Below the pieces are notes generated by a model that ran no database searches, had not been told where the DNA came from, and was given only the letters and a program-made list of their open reading frames with translations. This document shows, one piece after another, positions 49,076 through 60,327 of a stretch of DNA of 64,000 nucleotides. The DNA comes from Henricia sp. BOLD:AAB3569 (taxonomy: Eukaryota; Echinodermata; Asteroidea; Spinulosida; Echinasteridae). Every line of letters starts with the position of its first letter. Within the stretch, counting starts at the first letter, position 1. The position numbers and the translations under genes are program-made. The DNA lies in the NCBI GenBank assembly GCA_037783545.1, contig JBBELK010000057.1, positions 558,001 through 622,000 of the forward strand. The letters are read 5' to 3'.

Positions 49076-52000
49076 AATACGCCTCTGCTGAAGATCGCAA
49101 GAAAGTTGATGCCGTCTCATAATTCTGTAACGGGGTAGGGCTATATACCACAGGACAATTTTGTTGAATGTGGTTGGTCCTAAACCATTTCGTCTATTAG
49201 TCCGGTCAATTTACGGGAAAATTGTGCCTGACCTAGAACTAATTGCAATAGAATGCATTCCACAACACTGGCTGGTGTGTACAAAATCACCATTAACATA
49301 CTAAAAATCTAATATTTTCTAAATAGTGGAAATGTGGGGTTTTTTTCACGTCATTTCGCGGTAAATTGTGTAGCCTAAGTTTTGTAATCATTATATTGAG
49401 GGCGCTAATTCGTCTGTTATACCTATCAGGCCGTGCACATTATGAAACAAATTTCCCGTCGTCTGCTAAAAATGAGGCATTATAAACGAAACGGACATTT
49501 TATTTTCACATTTCGGGGATTTTGTTTATAGTTATATAGTGGTAAAACAACTGCCCTATACCTGTTATTCCTTCTTGTAAATTGGTTTGTAATAATTGTA
49601 AATTTTTGCTTGTGTGGATAAAATAGAAAAATTATATAATATGGAGATGGTAATAAGGTCCATGCCAAAAACAACAAAGGAAAATATATCTTAGATGTTT
49701 TCACTTTAATTTTTTTGGTTAAAACACATGTAGTTCTTGTATTGTCATAAGAGCGCACCTGTATTTGGACACTGCCGTCTGCTTGCAAGTAGTAGGATTA
49801 CCATGCACCTATACCATTGCGAAACATGTATTAGGTTGGAGTACGTTACCAGACTACTTTCTGAGACGTCGTCGTCTGGGGCCAATTTCATAATTTCAAC
49901 CGAAAACCTAATGACATGAGCAGGGTGTTATTTTAAAGAGGATATTTAACCCTATAACGGCAGATATCTTCCTTTCATTCATAATTTATGTGCCATACTT
50001 TAGCATTAATTAGCAGTAATACCTCGGTTTCGGTTTTTTGTATCCACCCTGTAAAAGGGAGATAATTTGAAAATACTTTTTCAGCCATGTCCCAAAGCCA
50101 CATCATTTATTATAGGTTTTCCGGCCAATTTCGCAAAATCGTCATTCGGTTTAGAAGCTCGCTCGTTCGTTTTCGTGTGAATTTGAACAGACATTCTCGA
50201 ACCCAATTCGATTCCACGAAAAGGCATTCTGTTTCATATGTGTGAACATTACATTTCACAAATAGGCGACCAAATGCGTTTATATATGTGCATGATGCAT
50301 TCAATAATTTGCGCAAAGATACCCTTTTTAGTGGACTTTGGGAAAACAAAATAACTTTGATTCATTCAAAATAGCAAACAAAATTCCAAACAGGGATTTA
50401 TACCATATAAAGAACAGATACAAAGTTCCAGTCATCCGTCGACATTTGATACGATCACCGGAGCAATGACCGCGGCACGAGGACATTACAGAAGGATAGT
50501 TATGGATAGAAACCGTCTTATCGATGCATTTGTTTAAAATAATATGGATAATTTAGGTTTTTAAAAGATGTTAATGGAAACGTAATACAAACCTTTATGA
50601 AAGACACCATTGTGTCAGTGATGATTCCATCCCTTATTTGATTTATTTTTGTGATGTTTATTTATCTTTATTCCCTCCAACCAATACAACAAAACCTGCT
50701 GTGTTCATGCAAATTGTTTGCTTGAATTGCTAAGTTGACTGCTTAAAAATGAAAATGAAACTCACAGTGTGCGTGCTGCATGGATCGTGATCGTGTTCCA
50801 AACGCTAAAATTAAAAAGAAAAACCAGTTGGTGAATGGGTTTGGCTAAAAACGAAACATTATGCACACTCGTGAAATGAAATGAATTATAATGAAATGAA
50901 ATACTTGCCTGGTGAAAAAGAAACTCGAGTCCGAAAGAATCTCTAAATATGTGTCAACTTGAATGACCGTTTCAACAAAATGAATGACGATTGTGCGAAA
51001 TTGGCCGGGAAAATAATAATTATTATTATAGGTTTTCCTGGACAATTTTGGAAAATGCGCATTTACATTTATAAAACATAAATTCAGTTTCGCGCCGATT
51101 TGGAGAATGACGCATATCCCGGTTTCATTTTCGCAATAGCCTATAACTAACATTTGATTTCATTTTGCGTCATTCAAATAAATGAATGTGCATAACGTTT
51201 CATTTCAAGGATTACAAATACGTTATTAGGCTTTCGATTTCAGTATACGTTGCCAATTATTACGAATGTGCAATCCAATTTGCAGAAAAATAAGTTTTTT
51301 ATTGCGACACGGGCTGAACTGAATATTCCTTTTCATTTTGTTATGAATTAAATTCGCATATTATGCATTCAATTTAATTAAAATATACATGTACGTATGT
51401 ACATATTATAATACATGTACAATTTTGATTGATTAAATAACCAATGTTTTGTAGACATAATTGAGCATCATAATAATGCGTTTGTTCTTATATTCATAAA
51501 ATGAATCAAAATTGTCTTGTCAAGGAAAAAAGATCGCGCACTGTACAAAATATTGGGCAAATGAATCGTTGGGTAAACGGATTTCCTCATTTTGTTAGTC
51601 TTTATTTTTCTATAGTCAAATTGTTGGATAGTTAAATTTGTAGCCACGAAACTTGAGCACATAGGCCTATTCACCAAGAAATGGGTGGATTTTGTTCTGG
51701 GTAAATTTGACCATGCCTTTGGGGGAATAATAGGGTGAGTTGCTGAACATTGGATATATTGGCTTTGAATTTTTGTTAAGGCGCACTAAGTTTACCAACA
51801 AAGTAGCAGAATTCACGTGCTAAAACGTGTTGTGTTAAAAGGCCGCATTTTTTGATGGTATTTCAAGCCCCAATTTTGATTTTCAAGACATGTCAGGGAT
51901 AGCAGTGATAACGTTTTGAAGAGTAAGTTTGGGGATTTGTAAAGAGTGCATCACTGTTTTGCAGCCGGCGACTGGTCTTTTCAACACACTCTTTTCTTTC

Positions 52001-52589
52001 ATTACAAGCATTTTCCGTACTATTGTGACTTTAGTTAATTATTCAGGTTCCCACCTCCTCACTACCTCCCCCTCCCCCCGTTTATTAAAAGTTATATAAC
52101 TTGACTGTATTATACAGAACATACATGTCTGACTATACTCTTCTGTCTGCACAGTCAAGCGGTCGGTGATGCCATCACCCACTGATTATTAAATGTGAGT
52201 GATGCCATGGCATCAAGGATCTCAAGACTGTATCAATTGACATTAATTTGAGCTTAACAGATCTCTTGAACATCATGTGCCAACTTTCATTTTATCACTT
52301 TTTATTACAATTTTCAAAGAATTGTTATTTGGATATGGTATATACCAGGATTTATTTTTATTTACATGTGTTGTGATTTTGTATTTTATTTTGAGTAATT
52401 TATTAATTTTGTAAATATTTTGTAAATATTTTTATTAAATGTATTTATCCTTAAATGTATTTGTTTGGAGAGCCCCTCCATAGAAACTTGTTTCTTATGG
52501 GCCATCCTACGGGAGTCGGGAGCTATTTTGGTACTGTTTTCTGTTCTGTTTCCAGTTTTTTGTATGTGTAATCTGTTTTGTCTGTAATT
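49076..52589. other. Intergenic A+T-rich region; weak repeats only
   Basis: No gene was recognised. GGCCAATTTCGCAAAATCGTCATTC near 50122 (given here shortened as GGCCAATTTCGCAAAATCGT) is mirrored near 50985-51012 and repeated directly near 51035, hinting at an old element with AATGAAATGAAA-rich flanks. The stretch near 52440-52530 (AGAGCCCCTCCATAGAAACT) resembles a LINE 3' end. Confidence 0.3.
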
Positions 52590-53112
52590 CAGTGATTTGT
52601 ATATATGGCCGACATCGACACCATATTTTTATTCATGCTCAATGGTCCATGTCGCGTCGCGTCGCGTCGTGGGCGTGCCCCTTCCCCTGGCCCTACGCGT
52701 CGTACATTGTATGCAGGATTTGCTGTGCATGTGCTGTGCTAGCTGCATGATTGATATGCACGCCCACTGCGTTGCTTATTGTAGGCTAGGCTATGCAGCT
52801 GTACTAGTACAGTCCGGTTGCGTTTGTGGTCGTGCGAACACCGTGGTGTGGAAGGTAAGTACCGTACTCTATAATAAATCTCATGAATTTATCCAGAATT
52901 TTTAGTTGACAGCTCTGATGAGTATTACAAATCTTGTTCGTTTAGATTTGGAGCTTTTCCAACCGCTGAACGAACAATCGTAACTTTAGAAATTGAAGAG
53001 ATTTTCCCGTTCGACACTCTGGAAATCTAATCCGCGAGCGCGAAGCGACTTGTATGTGAGCATTTGACCCCTAGTTTATTTTGCCCCGATGTGCGGTGGG
53101 TACGTACCGTAC

Positions 53113-53212
53113 CTATCGGGTACAGGTCAACTCGGTCCCAAGTCAACTCTGTCCCAAGTCAACTCGGTCCGGTCCCAAGTCAACTCGGCCCAAAGTCAAC
53201 TCGGTCCCGACG
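53113..53212. repeat. Tandem repeat, about 15-19 bp units
   Basis: The unit CAACTCGGTCCCAAGT repeats about six times with small length changes. Confidence 0.85.
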
Positions 53213-53370
53213 AACTAATTGCCGTCAACTACCACCAAATACCACATTTTAATCAGAAATCAATAGATTATAGCATACTGACAAAGTAAATGCCGTATTT
53301 ATGATGTAAAGCTGCCTAAAAATGACTAAAAATATTACTTTTTTGTGAGGTTGTTTTACTGATATCTATA

Positions 53371-53536
53371 TCACTTTCAATAGAACCATTTTTTCCCCAT
53401 CATTTTTCGTTGCTAAAAATGAAATCTTTAAGCAAGTCTTTTTACTGGAAATTGCAATATTTGGGTAAAATCAAAATCTCTACCGGGGACACGTTCTACA
53501 TACATGTACTTCCCTGGCCGTAATATTCTCAAAACT
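53371..53536. repeat. Dispersed repeat, second copy of 1581-1745
   Basis: Colinear with the first copy, with a short extra segment (CCGGGGACACG) near 53483. Same orientation. Confidence 0.7.
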
Positions 53537-53539
53537 GGC

Positions 53540-54420
53540 GTACACACGTCCTTGAAACCCGAATCTTTCACGAGAAATCACAGTAGATGTCACACGGTGC
53601 TGGCACACTTTTGGGGGTGCTGCCACACTTTTGGACCCCTAATTTTGGGAATTACCCAATAAAATGGGCAAAAAATGTGTTTCACACGTAAAATTTGGTG
53701 GCCCCTAGGCCCTCTTACGCGTGAAACATGTGTACGCAACTTTTAAGTGTTCTGGCCACACCAACAGCCACAACTTTTCAATTTCCATGCATAATGTATT
53801 TTGCAGAAATGTATTTTCGTGGAGCCTTTTAAACAAACGGCACAAAACATTTTGTAAACTTGTTTCAGAATTTTAAAATCTAGGCAAAACAACTTTGGTG
53901 TCCCTAAAAATTCCTTACACGTAACACATTTCTTTTTGTGCCATAAAGGTGTAATGAAAACACAGACAGACTAATCAATTGAGTTTTTAGCTTGGAATTG
54001 ACTACATCTTCAAAATTAAACACATAAATGTTATGAAACAAATATGACACTGGTTCTAATGAGAAAAAGGCATTTTGGTGTCACCCCTTACGCGAGGAAA
54101 CCAATAATTTTCGATGAATTGCATGTCATAAGTTGGTGGAATCGCCCACATGTGAAAGCAATCCAAACATCAGGAGTAAAAAAAATGTGTTTTTCAATGG
54201 AATTTCAGAAAGGCACTTTCGAAAGCTTTCTGAAAAAGTAAAATTTCATGCGTACTTCAATTGAAGTATGCAGTGTCCTTTAATTGAAGTACGTCCTTCT
54301 TTGCAAGTACATGTATGTACAGTACTTCAATCTGCGGTCGCCCCCGACCTACAATGTACCAGTACATGTACAGTATACATGTGTAAATGTACACGGTTTA
54401 ATTTGATTTCTCTGTCTTTT
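53540..54420. other. Sequence upstream of calpain exon; no gene seen
   Basis: GTGCTGSCACACTTTTGG occurs twice in tandem near 53595-53630. The pair ACTTCAATTGAAGTATG/CTTTAATTGAAGTACG near 54255 is a short palindromic duplication. Nothing else was recognised. Confidence 0.3.
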
Positions 54421-54524
54421 GGATATTCCTCTACAGAGGTTTGCAGACATCAACTGATCATAAGCTTCTTGTTTTAAGCATTTGAAGGTTTTCCTATTAA
54501 TCTTGAAGTCGTGACCGAGTCAAG

Positions 54525-54683
54525 ATGGCCGACAACGTACTAAAATACAAGAACTACAGAGAGTTGCGACAGGGGTTGCAGGCAAAGAAATGCCTGTTTG
54601 AAGACAAGGATTTCCCTGCAGTAGATGAATCCATTTTCTACACCCAGAAACCGCCCAGGTCATTTGAATGGAAGCGACCCCAT
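54525..54683 (+). CDS. CAPN-like: Calpain, first coding exon (residues 1-53)
   Basis: The exon starts MADNVLKYKNYRELR and continues KKCLFEDKDFPAVDESIFY, then QKPPRSFEWKRPH. This is the classic start of the calpain (Ca2+-dependent cysteine protease, family C2) protease core, where LFEDPDFPA and the FEWKRP motif are highly conserved. The ATG has a strong context (CAAGATGG) and an in-frame TGA lies 21 bases upstream. The donor GTGAGT at 54684 leaves the frame in phase 0. The catalytic-cysteine exon (motif GDCWLLA in known calpains) is not seen in the remaining 9.3 kb, so the gene continues beyond the window. A typical short non-EF-hand N-terminus resembles CAPN9/CAPN5-like forms, but the paralogue cannot be decided from 53 residues. 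Confidence 0.92.
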
Positions 54684-54780
54684 GTGAGTATCCATGCCTT
54701 ACAAAGTTTTGCAGTACTTATCTTGTATTTTTTTAATTTGATTTAAATGGCTCTTTCTCGTTAAACACAAAATAAATATT

Positions 54781-54831
54781 TCGTGACATGAATTTGGCAC
54801 GCGTGCATTGTTGACGAGCCTGTGCCTTTAA
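54781..54831. mobile_element. Half copy of the TTAA-flanked palindromic MITE
   Basis: It carries only the right arm: GAATTTGGCACGCGTGCATT, then GTTGACGAGCCTGTGCCT and TTAA. It lies about 100 bases downstream of the calpain donor. Confidence 0.65.
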
Positions 54832-55233
54832 TACTGACGACGACCCAGTTGTCCAGTGGGTATTTCAAGCTCTGAAATCTTTTGTTCAGGGTTTATGTGT
54901 CAGGCAATACCAATAAGTAGCATTTGTTATGGCTTATTTATAAAAATGAGGATGCACATGTTTTCTTTCCTTTTACCATACAGTATTTATAAACAAATTT
55001 AATGTTTTGCCAATATGTTTTGCCAATATGTTTTGTAATTTACTTTGTGCTCTCCATCGTGTCCATTAAGAAAATGCATCATCAATTGCAAAGAATGCAT
55101 CAGTGCATAGTAAACTGCCATGCCTACATGTATGCCAGTTTATAATTTTTCCCCCGAGCTCCCTGGTACATGTACAAGTACATTGTACATACCGTATGTA
55201 CTTAATTTGCTGTTGGGGGATGAACGACCTCGA

Positions 55234-55481
55234 GCCAATTTCATAAAGCTGTTTAGCAGAAAAAAATTTGCTTATACAGTGTGTAAATCAAAAATTTGTT
55301 TGCTACACAAAATAGGGTTATCAGACAAAATCTTATATGATGTGTAATGTGTATTACAATTGACTTGTGTTAAGAACAAAAGTTGGTATACAATTTTGAC
55401 TATTAACCCATTTTTTTTAACCAAACAAATTTTGGATTAAGCAAATTTTTCTGTTTAACAGCTTTATGAAATTGGCCCCTG
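55234..55481. mobile_element. MITE with GCCAATTTCATAAAGCTG ends, calpain intron
   Basis: GAGCCAATTTCATAAAGCTG, then TTTAGCAGAAAAAAATTTGC mirrors GCAAATTTTTCTGTTTAACA, then GCTTTATGAAATTGGCCCCT. Related to 38922-39166. A lone terminus-like GGGGCCAATTTCATAA lies near 49878. Confidence 0.75.
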
Positions 55482-55734
55482 GATTTAATTAAATTGGAGA
55501 CACATTGAAAGGTTTGTACAGTACATATGTACATATTGCTACATTGTACAAAGACCTTGTGTAGTTTGCATTGTATTCCAGAAATGTTCCATTAATTTTT
55601 AAGGGCTGAGCTGGAGCTGGGAGCTGGCCTTGGACTGACAACACTTTGTGCTGGTACATGTACTTCTAAGCTTGTGTCCTTATCTGGTTTTTTTTTTTTA
55701 TTGCGACACCGCAATAAGATAAAATGTTAAAGAA

Positions 55735-55925
55735 ATGACTGTCAAAAACACCATAAGTGAGGAACAACTGCAATACTGTGATTCAAAATCACCAGTTGGC
55801 TTCATAGGTCAATTTGTAAGGCATGTAAGGTCCGCAGTTCGAATCACGGTGGAGCCAAGTTGCTTTTCACTACATCCAGATTTTCCCAAACTCATAGGCA
55901 TTTTGTCCACATTTGTATTAAATCA
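55735..55925 (+). mobile_element. tRNA-derived SINE, copy C
   Basis: Head GTGAGGAACAACTGCAATAC; body GGCTTCATAGGTCAATTTGT with CAGTTCGAATCACGGTGGAG; tail CATCCAGATTTTCCCAAACT. The middle of the tRNA-like body is shortened relative to copies A and B. Confidence 0.75.
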
Positions 55926-56490
55926 AACACCAGGCATATTACGGTATTACAATGCCAAGAACTGCATGCATGATGCATTTGCCTATGGTGCAGAGGAAAG
56001 ACAAACTGGCCAATACTAATCCAGTAACCTCTGAACCCAATTGTAATAATAGCTGTGCTTCTGTTATTAACCGTGCTTCCTAGGTACATGTATTACCCGC
56101 CTCAACCTAGAATATCAAGCAGAACATTATTTTTGCAAATAAAAAATCAATAACAAATTAAAACCTATTGTGCCTACCGGAAACAAAAATTTTGTGTACA
56201 TGTACATCGCCTTTATTTTTTACCCATCAAAGCGTGAACAAATGGCTTGTATATTTGCAATGTTGTACGGTACTGTAATGTGCAAGTGTTAAAATAAAAT
56301 ACTGACTCATCCCACCCTAATATTTTTGGCTAAATTGTTTTTAGCAAAATATAAAGATATTTCCCACCTACCCACCCTAAGAATTTTGTTTTGATGGAAT
56401 GGGAACGCAGGTAATTTCTTTTCTTGGCCTAAGATACCGTTCTGTAAAACATGCACCCCACTCTATCCGACATGTCGGAGCAGCTTTGTC

Positions 56491-56856
56491 TATACACCAA
56501 TCCGGTAATATGGTCTTCTTCCCTGTATATCCGCCATAGCTGGGGGGCTTCCACTGAATGAACTGTATGTTTTTGTTGTTGCTGAAGCTGCATTTGTTTA
56601 CTTCGAACAAGTTGCGCGTCTTTGTAGGGTTGTGTGCGCGCGAAAGCGGGCGCGTCGCGTGTACGCAAAGGCGGGCGCGTCGCGTGTACGCAAAGGCGGG
56701 CGCGTCGCGTATACGCTGAGGAGGCTTGTTCGTGCATGTAATGGATGACCGCTTTTCGTTCTGACAGCAACACAAAACGCACAGCCCATGCACTGGACGC
56801 CCCCCAGCTATGGTGGATATGCAGGGAGGAGATATTAGTTACCGGATTGGTGTATA
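56491..56856. mobile_element. Foldback element with a 28-bp minisatellite in its loop
   Basis: TATACACCAATCCGGTAATA, then GCCATAGCTGGGGGGC mirrors GCCCCCCAGCTATGG, then TTACCGGATTGGTGTATA. The loop (56634-56718) holds three units of the form AAAGGCGGGCGCGTCGCGTG. Overlapping frames there are artefacts. Confidence 0.75.
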
Positions 56857-57094
56857 CCTTGCCTATTCAATTCAACTGGCACTTCAGCAAGGCAATCAAA
56901 TGTCGCTGGGAAATTTAAGAGGCCCCAAAATACCTAAGGCTTTAAAGATGGACATTCAACTATTGTTCATTATTGTTTATACATTTACATGCTCAGTCAA
57001 ACCTTGATAATGACTTCTTATTAATGAGGTTCAACTGTACATGTACATGTACTACTATAGTTTGTATACGCTTGTGTATTAAAACCTGCCTATA

Positions 57095-57350
57095 ATAATG
57101 CTACATGTACATTGTACAATGTACATGGTACCAGTACATGTAGCACATTACATGTGGTGTACCATGTACCAGTAGGCCTAATACAACTTGTACACAGGTA
57201 GGTACTGTACAATACCTGTACATTGTATACCAGTACATGTAAGGTACATGTACCATGGTACAAACTACTACCAGTACTACTACTACTAGTACTACATGTA
57301 GTACTAGTAGAGTTTGTACCATACCTTACATGTACATGTACATGTACTGG
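57095..57350. repeat. Long palindrome built of GTACATGTAC and TACTAG motifs
   Basis: CCAGTACATGTAAGGTACAT near 57229 mirrors CTTACATGTACATGTACATG and TACTGG near 57325-57349. The centre is ACTAGTACTACATGTAGTAC, then TAGTAG. The arms are about 55 bases. Confidence 0.8.
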
Positions 57351-57606
57351 TATACTAGAGTACAAACAGCTACATGACTATAGTACAGCCTCTGTGTTGT
57401 GCAGTCAACCTTGAAACATCATCAGTGTGACACATCTAGAGAGAATTTCTTATGCATCTGTAAGCAATGGCACAGTGGTGTGGCATACCTTTAGCAGCTT
57501 GTGTACAAACCTTGATTGAATTTTCAAGATTCCAGACTTTTGGGAGGATATGGAGTGCCTTTTTTGTTAAGAGAAACTAAGCAAAGAGAATTTGCTTAGG
57601 CCTAAT

Positions 57607-57916
57607 TATGTAATGCACCTATCAATTGTTTCCCCCCCCCCCCCACCCCCGCTGCCCCACCTCCTAGGTGGGGGTTTGGTCACGTTTTTCATGCCCCAGG
57701 GTGGGGCATTTGACCCTTTTAAATAAAATTTTCTGTGCATTTGTATACAATAGGCGGATATTTTGCACCCGAGGGTGAGGATTTTGGTCACCTAAATGTT
57801 GCCCCAGGGGTGGGGATTTTGTCACGCAAAAAGTGACAATCCCCACCTCTTAGGTGGGGTAGCCCGGGGGAGGGGGGGAGGGGGGGGGGGGGAGGACAAT
57901 TGATAGGTGCATAACA
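57607..57916. mobile_element. MITE with ATGCACCTATCAATTGT ends and C/G tracts
   Basis: The inverted ends are AATGCACCTATCAATTGT and ACAATTGATAGGTGCAT. Inside them run C (57631-57655) and G (57865-57892) tracts. A GGTGGGG/CCCCACC hairpin series fills the middle (CCCCACCTCCTAGGTGGGG). Confidence 0.8.
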
Positions 57917-58245
57917 TTTTTAGCATAGCCATGAAAGATGTAACATGACAACACAGATTGTTTACTATGTACAGTACCACGTTTTTCTATGGCCTTACAG
58001 GGCTGAAATTAAGGGAGGCCATTGCCTCTGTTGCCCTTGGCCTTGGTGCCCTTTTGCAATCCTCTGAAAAACCAGAAATAGCTCAAAAACAGAAATGGCA
58101 GTGCCCTTTCAGTGACGAATTTCAAGCCCTGGCCTTACACTGTACGTGACGCTCTGAGACTCATTTGCCCGCTTTTTTGTAAATGAACCAGGAAGTCATT
58201 ATGTTTCAGGTCTACAGTATTAAGGCCCTGGCGAAAACCACAGGA

Positions 58246-58361
58246 TTAAAGGCACAGGCTGGCTCGTCAACAATGCGCGCGTGCCAAATTCGTGCGCACG
58301 AAATACACAGCTCCGTGCCTTTGCTATAGAGCTGCGTATTTCGTGGCACGAATTTACACTT
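58246..58361. mobile_element. TTAA-flanked palindromic MITE, third copy
   Basis: TTAA then AGGCACAGGCTGGCTCGTCA opens it, and the ACACAGCTCCGTGCCTTTGC / AGAGCTGCGTATTTCGTGGC hairpin follows. Its right end is replaced by the start of the duplicated block at 58362. Confidence 0.65.
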
Positions 58362-58760
58362 AGTGCCTACCCGGCTTCAACTCCCCTTTTTGAAAATTGC
58401 GGAGTTCGATTCGGCAAAGGCGAATCGAGTGTAAACGGGCCTCTTGTTGTTACAGTTTTATCTTTGCCTTGTATGAAGGCGGGATTTGTAACACATTGAA
58501 TCTGCCAAAAGATTTTAATTGAGATGGTTATTGATTTTGCACATTTTGGCTGGCTTGGCAACTACACAGCTATAAAAATGTACAGTAAAGTATGATCAAT
58601 AAAAAAGAGCACATGCACTTTATTTGGAACAGATGGTGGGAATGTGAATTAAGGCAGTCAAAGATCTTAAAAATCCTGGAACGGTATGTGGGTCTTTCCA
58701 CAGGAAGGCAAGGCATGTACTGTGTGTCATTTTTATTTTTGAAGTCGATGTATCACTTTC
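58362..58760. repeat. Direct duplicate of 63235-63640
   Basis: About 400 bases are shared in the same orientation, about 4.9 kb apart. It begins with a terminal piece of the Harbinger-like MITE (CTTAGTGCCTACC) and continues GGGCCTCTTGTTGTTACAGT to GTATGTGGGTCTTTCC. Small differences only. Confidence 0.85.
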
Positions 58761-59077
58761 TAAATACACTCGACCAAAAAGGTTTTGTCACTGGTACGAC
58801 CTTTGTAGATATTTATATGAAATTGGATTTAATGTAGAAAAATAATATATCAAATTTTAGCTGAACATATATCGCTCAAACACAAAGGAATAGAGCTCAA
58901 CGGAGTCCATGATAGCAAGCTTCACGGAACAGGAATGCAACAAAGGAGTGTAGGGTCAGACTGAAAAGCACCAAAAAACAACGATGCCAACTTTATTGCA
59001 CTCAAGCAAGGGGAGTTACAGTTCAGTACTGGTATTTTGCTTCCACCATACATGTACCTAATGCAATAACATGATCA

Positions 59078-59390
59078 GCGGTCGCCCTTAACTTTTTTTT
59101 CCAACTGGCCACCAGGACCAGTTGGCTTAAAATTTGACTGGCCCGTTGGCGTTTCAAGTGGCCTGGTTCAAATTTCAATTCTGGTGGTTCATTTTACACA
59201 CAGTCGACCTTTAGTGTTTGCAATAAAAAGCGCATTAAGGAAATTAACGCGGAAATTTCACATACATGGCATGGGTCTATTTTAATTAAACTATACAACC
59301 GGACCATTTGGGGAGGCTTTCTAGCTGGCCCTAGACGATTTCAACCGTCATTTGGCCAACGGACCAGTGCTAATTCGAACGCTGATGATT
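59078..59390. repeat. Dispersed repeat, opposite copy of 14000-14310
   Basis: It runs from GCGGTCGCCCTTAACTTTTT to GGACCAGTGCTAATTCGAAC and shares landmarks with the intron 1 copy. Confidence 0.6.
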
Positions 59391-59930
59391 CAGATTGGAA
59401 AATTTAACCATTTTGATTTGGATGTTTTTCACAAGACATTGATCAATCCAAACTCACTTAAAAATTTACTAATTGTCTACACACAAAATAAATAAATAAA
59501 TAAAATATATTATTTTCCTACATTAAATCCAATTTAATAATAAATATCTATAAATGTCTTACTGATGACAGACCTTTTTGGTGGAGTGTACTGGTACAGG
59601 TACTGGGTAATTTTAGCATTGTGCAATCTGTGCCAGACACTATAGATTGCAGTCACAAGTTGCATACTTGTACAGCTATGCAGACTGCATGATGAACACT
59701 ACTGTACACATGTGTAGTATACATGTACATGACAGTATTATCAGACATGTACTGGTAGTGGTACACTGTGTCATATTATCTGGACCGATTATAATAAATG
59801 CATCAATGGCACACCCATAATTGCACACAGTCAAGGCTGCTTGGGCATGTTTGATGAATTTCATTAACCATAATCTTAATTCTGTCTTTCAGCTTAAGCT
59901 GCATAGTGCATGTACTTTTATATACACATG

Positions 59931-60228
59931 GGTCATTCTATAAATTTGGGGTCAAATTTTTCTGTCCCTCCCTCGCTACATCTGACATCTTTTAAAATGT
60001 TGTAGTTTGTAAATTCAGGACACATTCTTTAAATGCCTTTATCTCAAAGAATGATAAAGTAACAATTCACAAAAATATGTTTTGAAGGCATTTTTAATGA
60101 TTTTTGTATGGCAAATTAAATAGCACATGTCGTATGTAAGAGGGGTGGGGGGGGGGATTGGGGTGGGGGAATGGGGGTGGGGGTCAGAAAAATGTTACAC
60201 TTTTGACCCCAAATTTGTGGAATGACCC
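59931..60228. mobile_element. MITE with GGTCATTCTATAAATTTGGG ends and ACATG target duplication
   Basis: GGTCATTCTATAAATTTGGG mirrors CCCCAAATTTGTGGAATGACC. CAAATTTTTCTG mirrors CAGAAAAATG. ACATG flanks both ends. A G-rich tract (60139-60183) lies inside. Confidence 0.7.
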
Positions 60229-60327
60229 ACATGTAGGCCTACATATACCCTCACATACATACTGTACATGTACCAGGTAGCGTACCCTGTACAGACATCT
60301 TCATTTTACTAGACAGTGAAGCAACTA

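Larger units (their letters stand above)
52590..54524 (+). promoter_or_regulatory. Candidate calpain promoter and non-coding first exon
   Basis: A TATATAT motif lies near 52597, followed by a locally G+C-rich stretch with repeated CGCGT and a strong donor GTAAGT at 52855. A pyrimidine-rich acceptor ending CTACAG at 54436 lies 88 bases before the calpain ATG. A 5' UTR exon ending at 52854 and spliced to 54437 would fit. No transcript evidence is available and the TATA-like motif could be chance. Confidence 0.25.

Noticed and set aside
57090-57365. Valine/cysteine/threonine-rich frames
   Set aside because: Artefacts of the GTACATGTAC palindrome.
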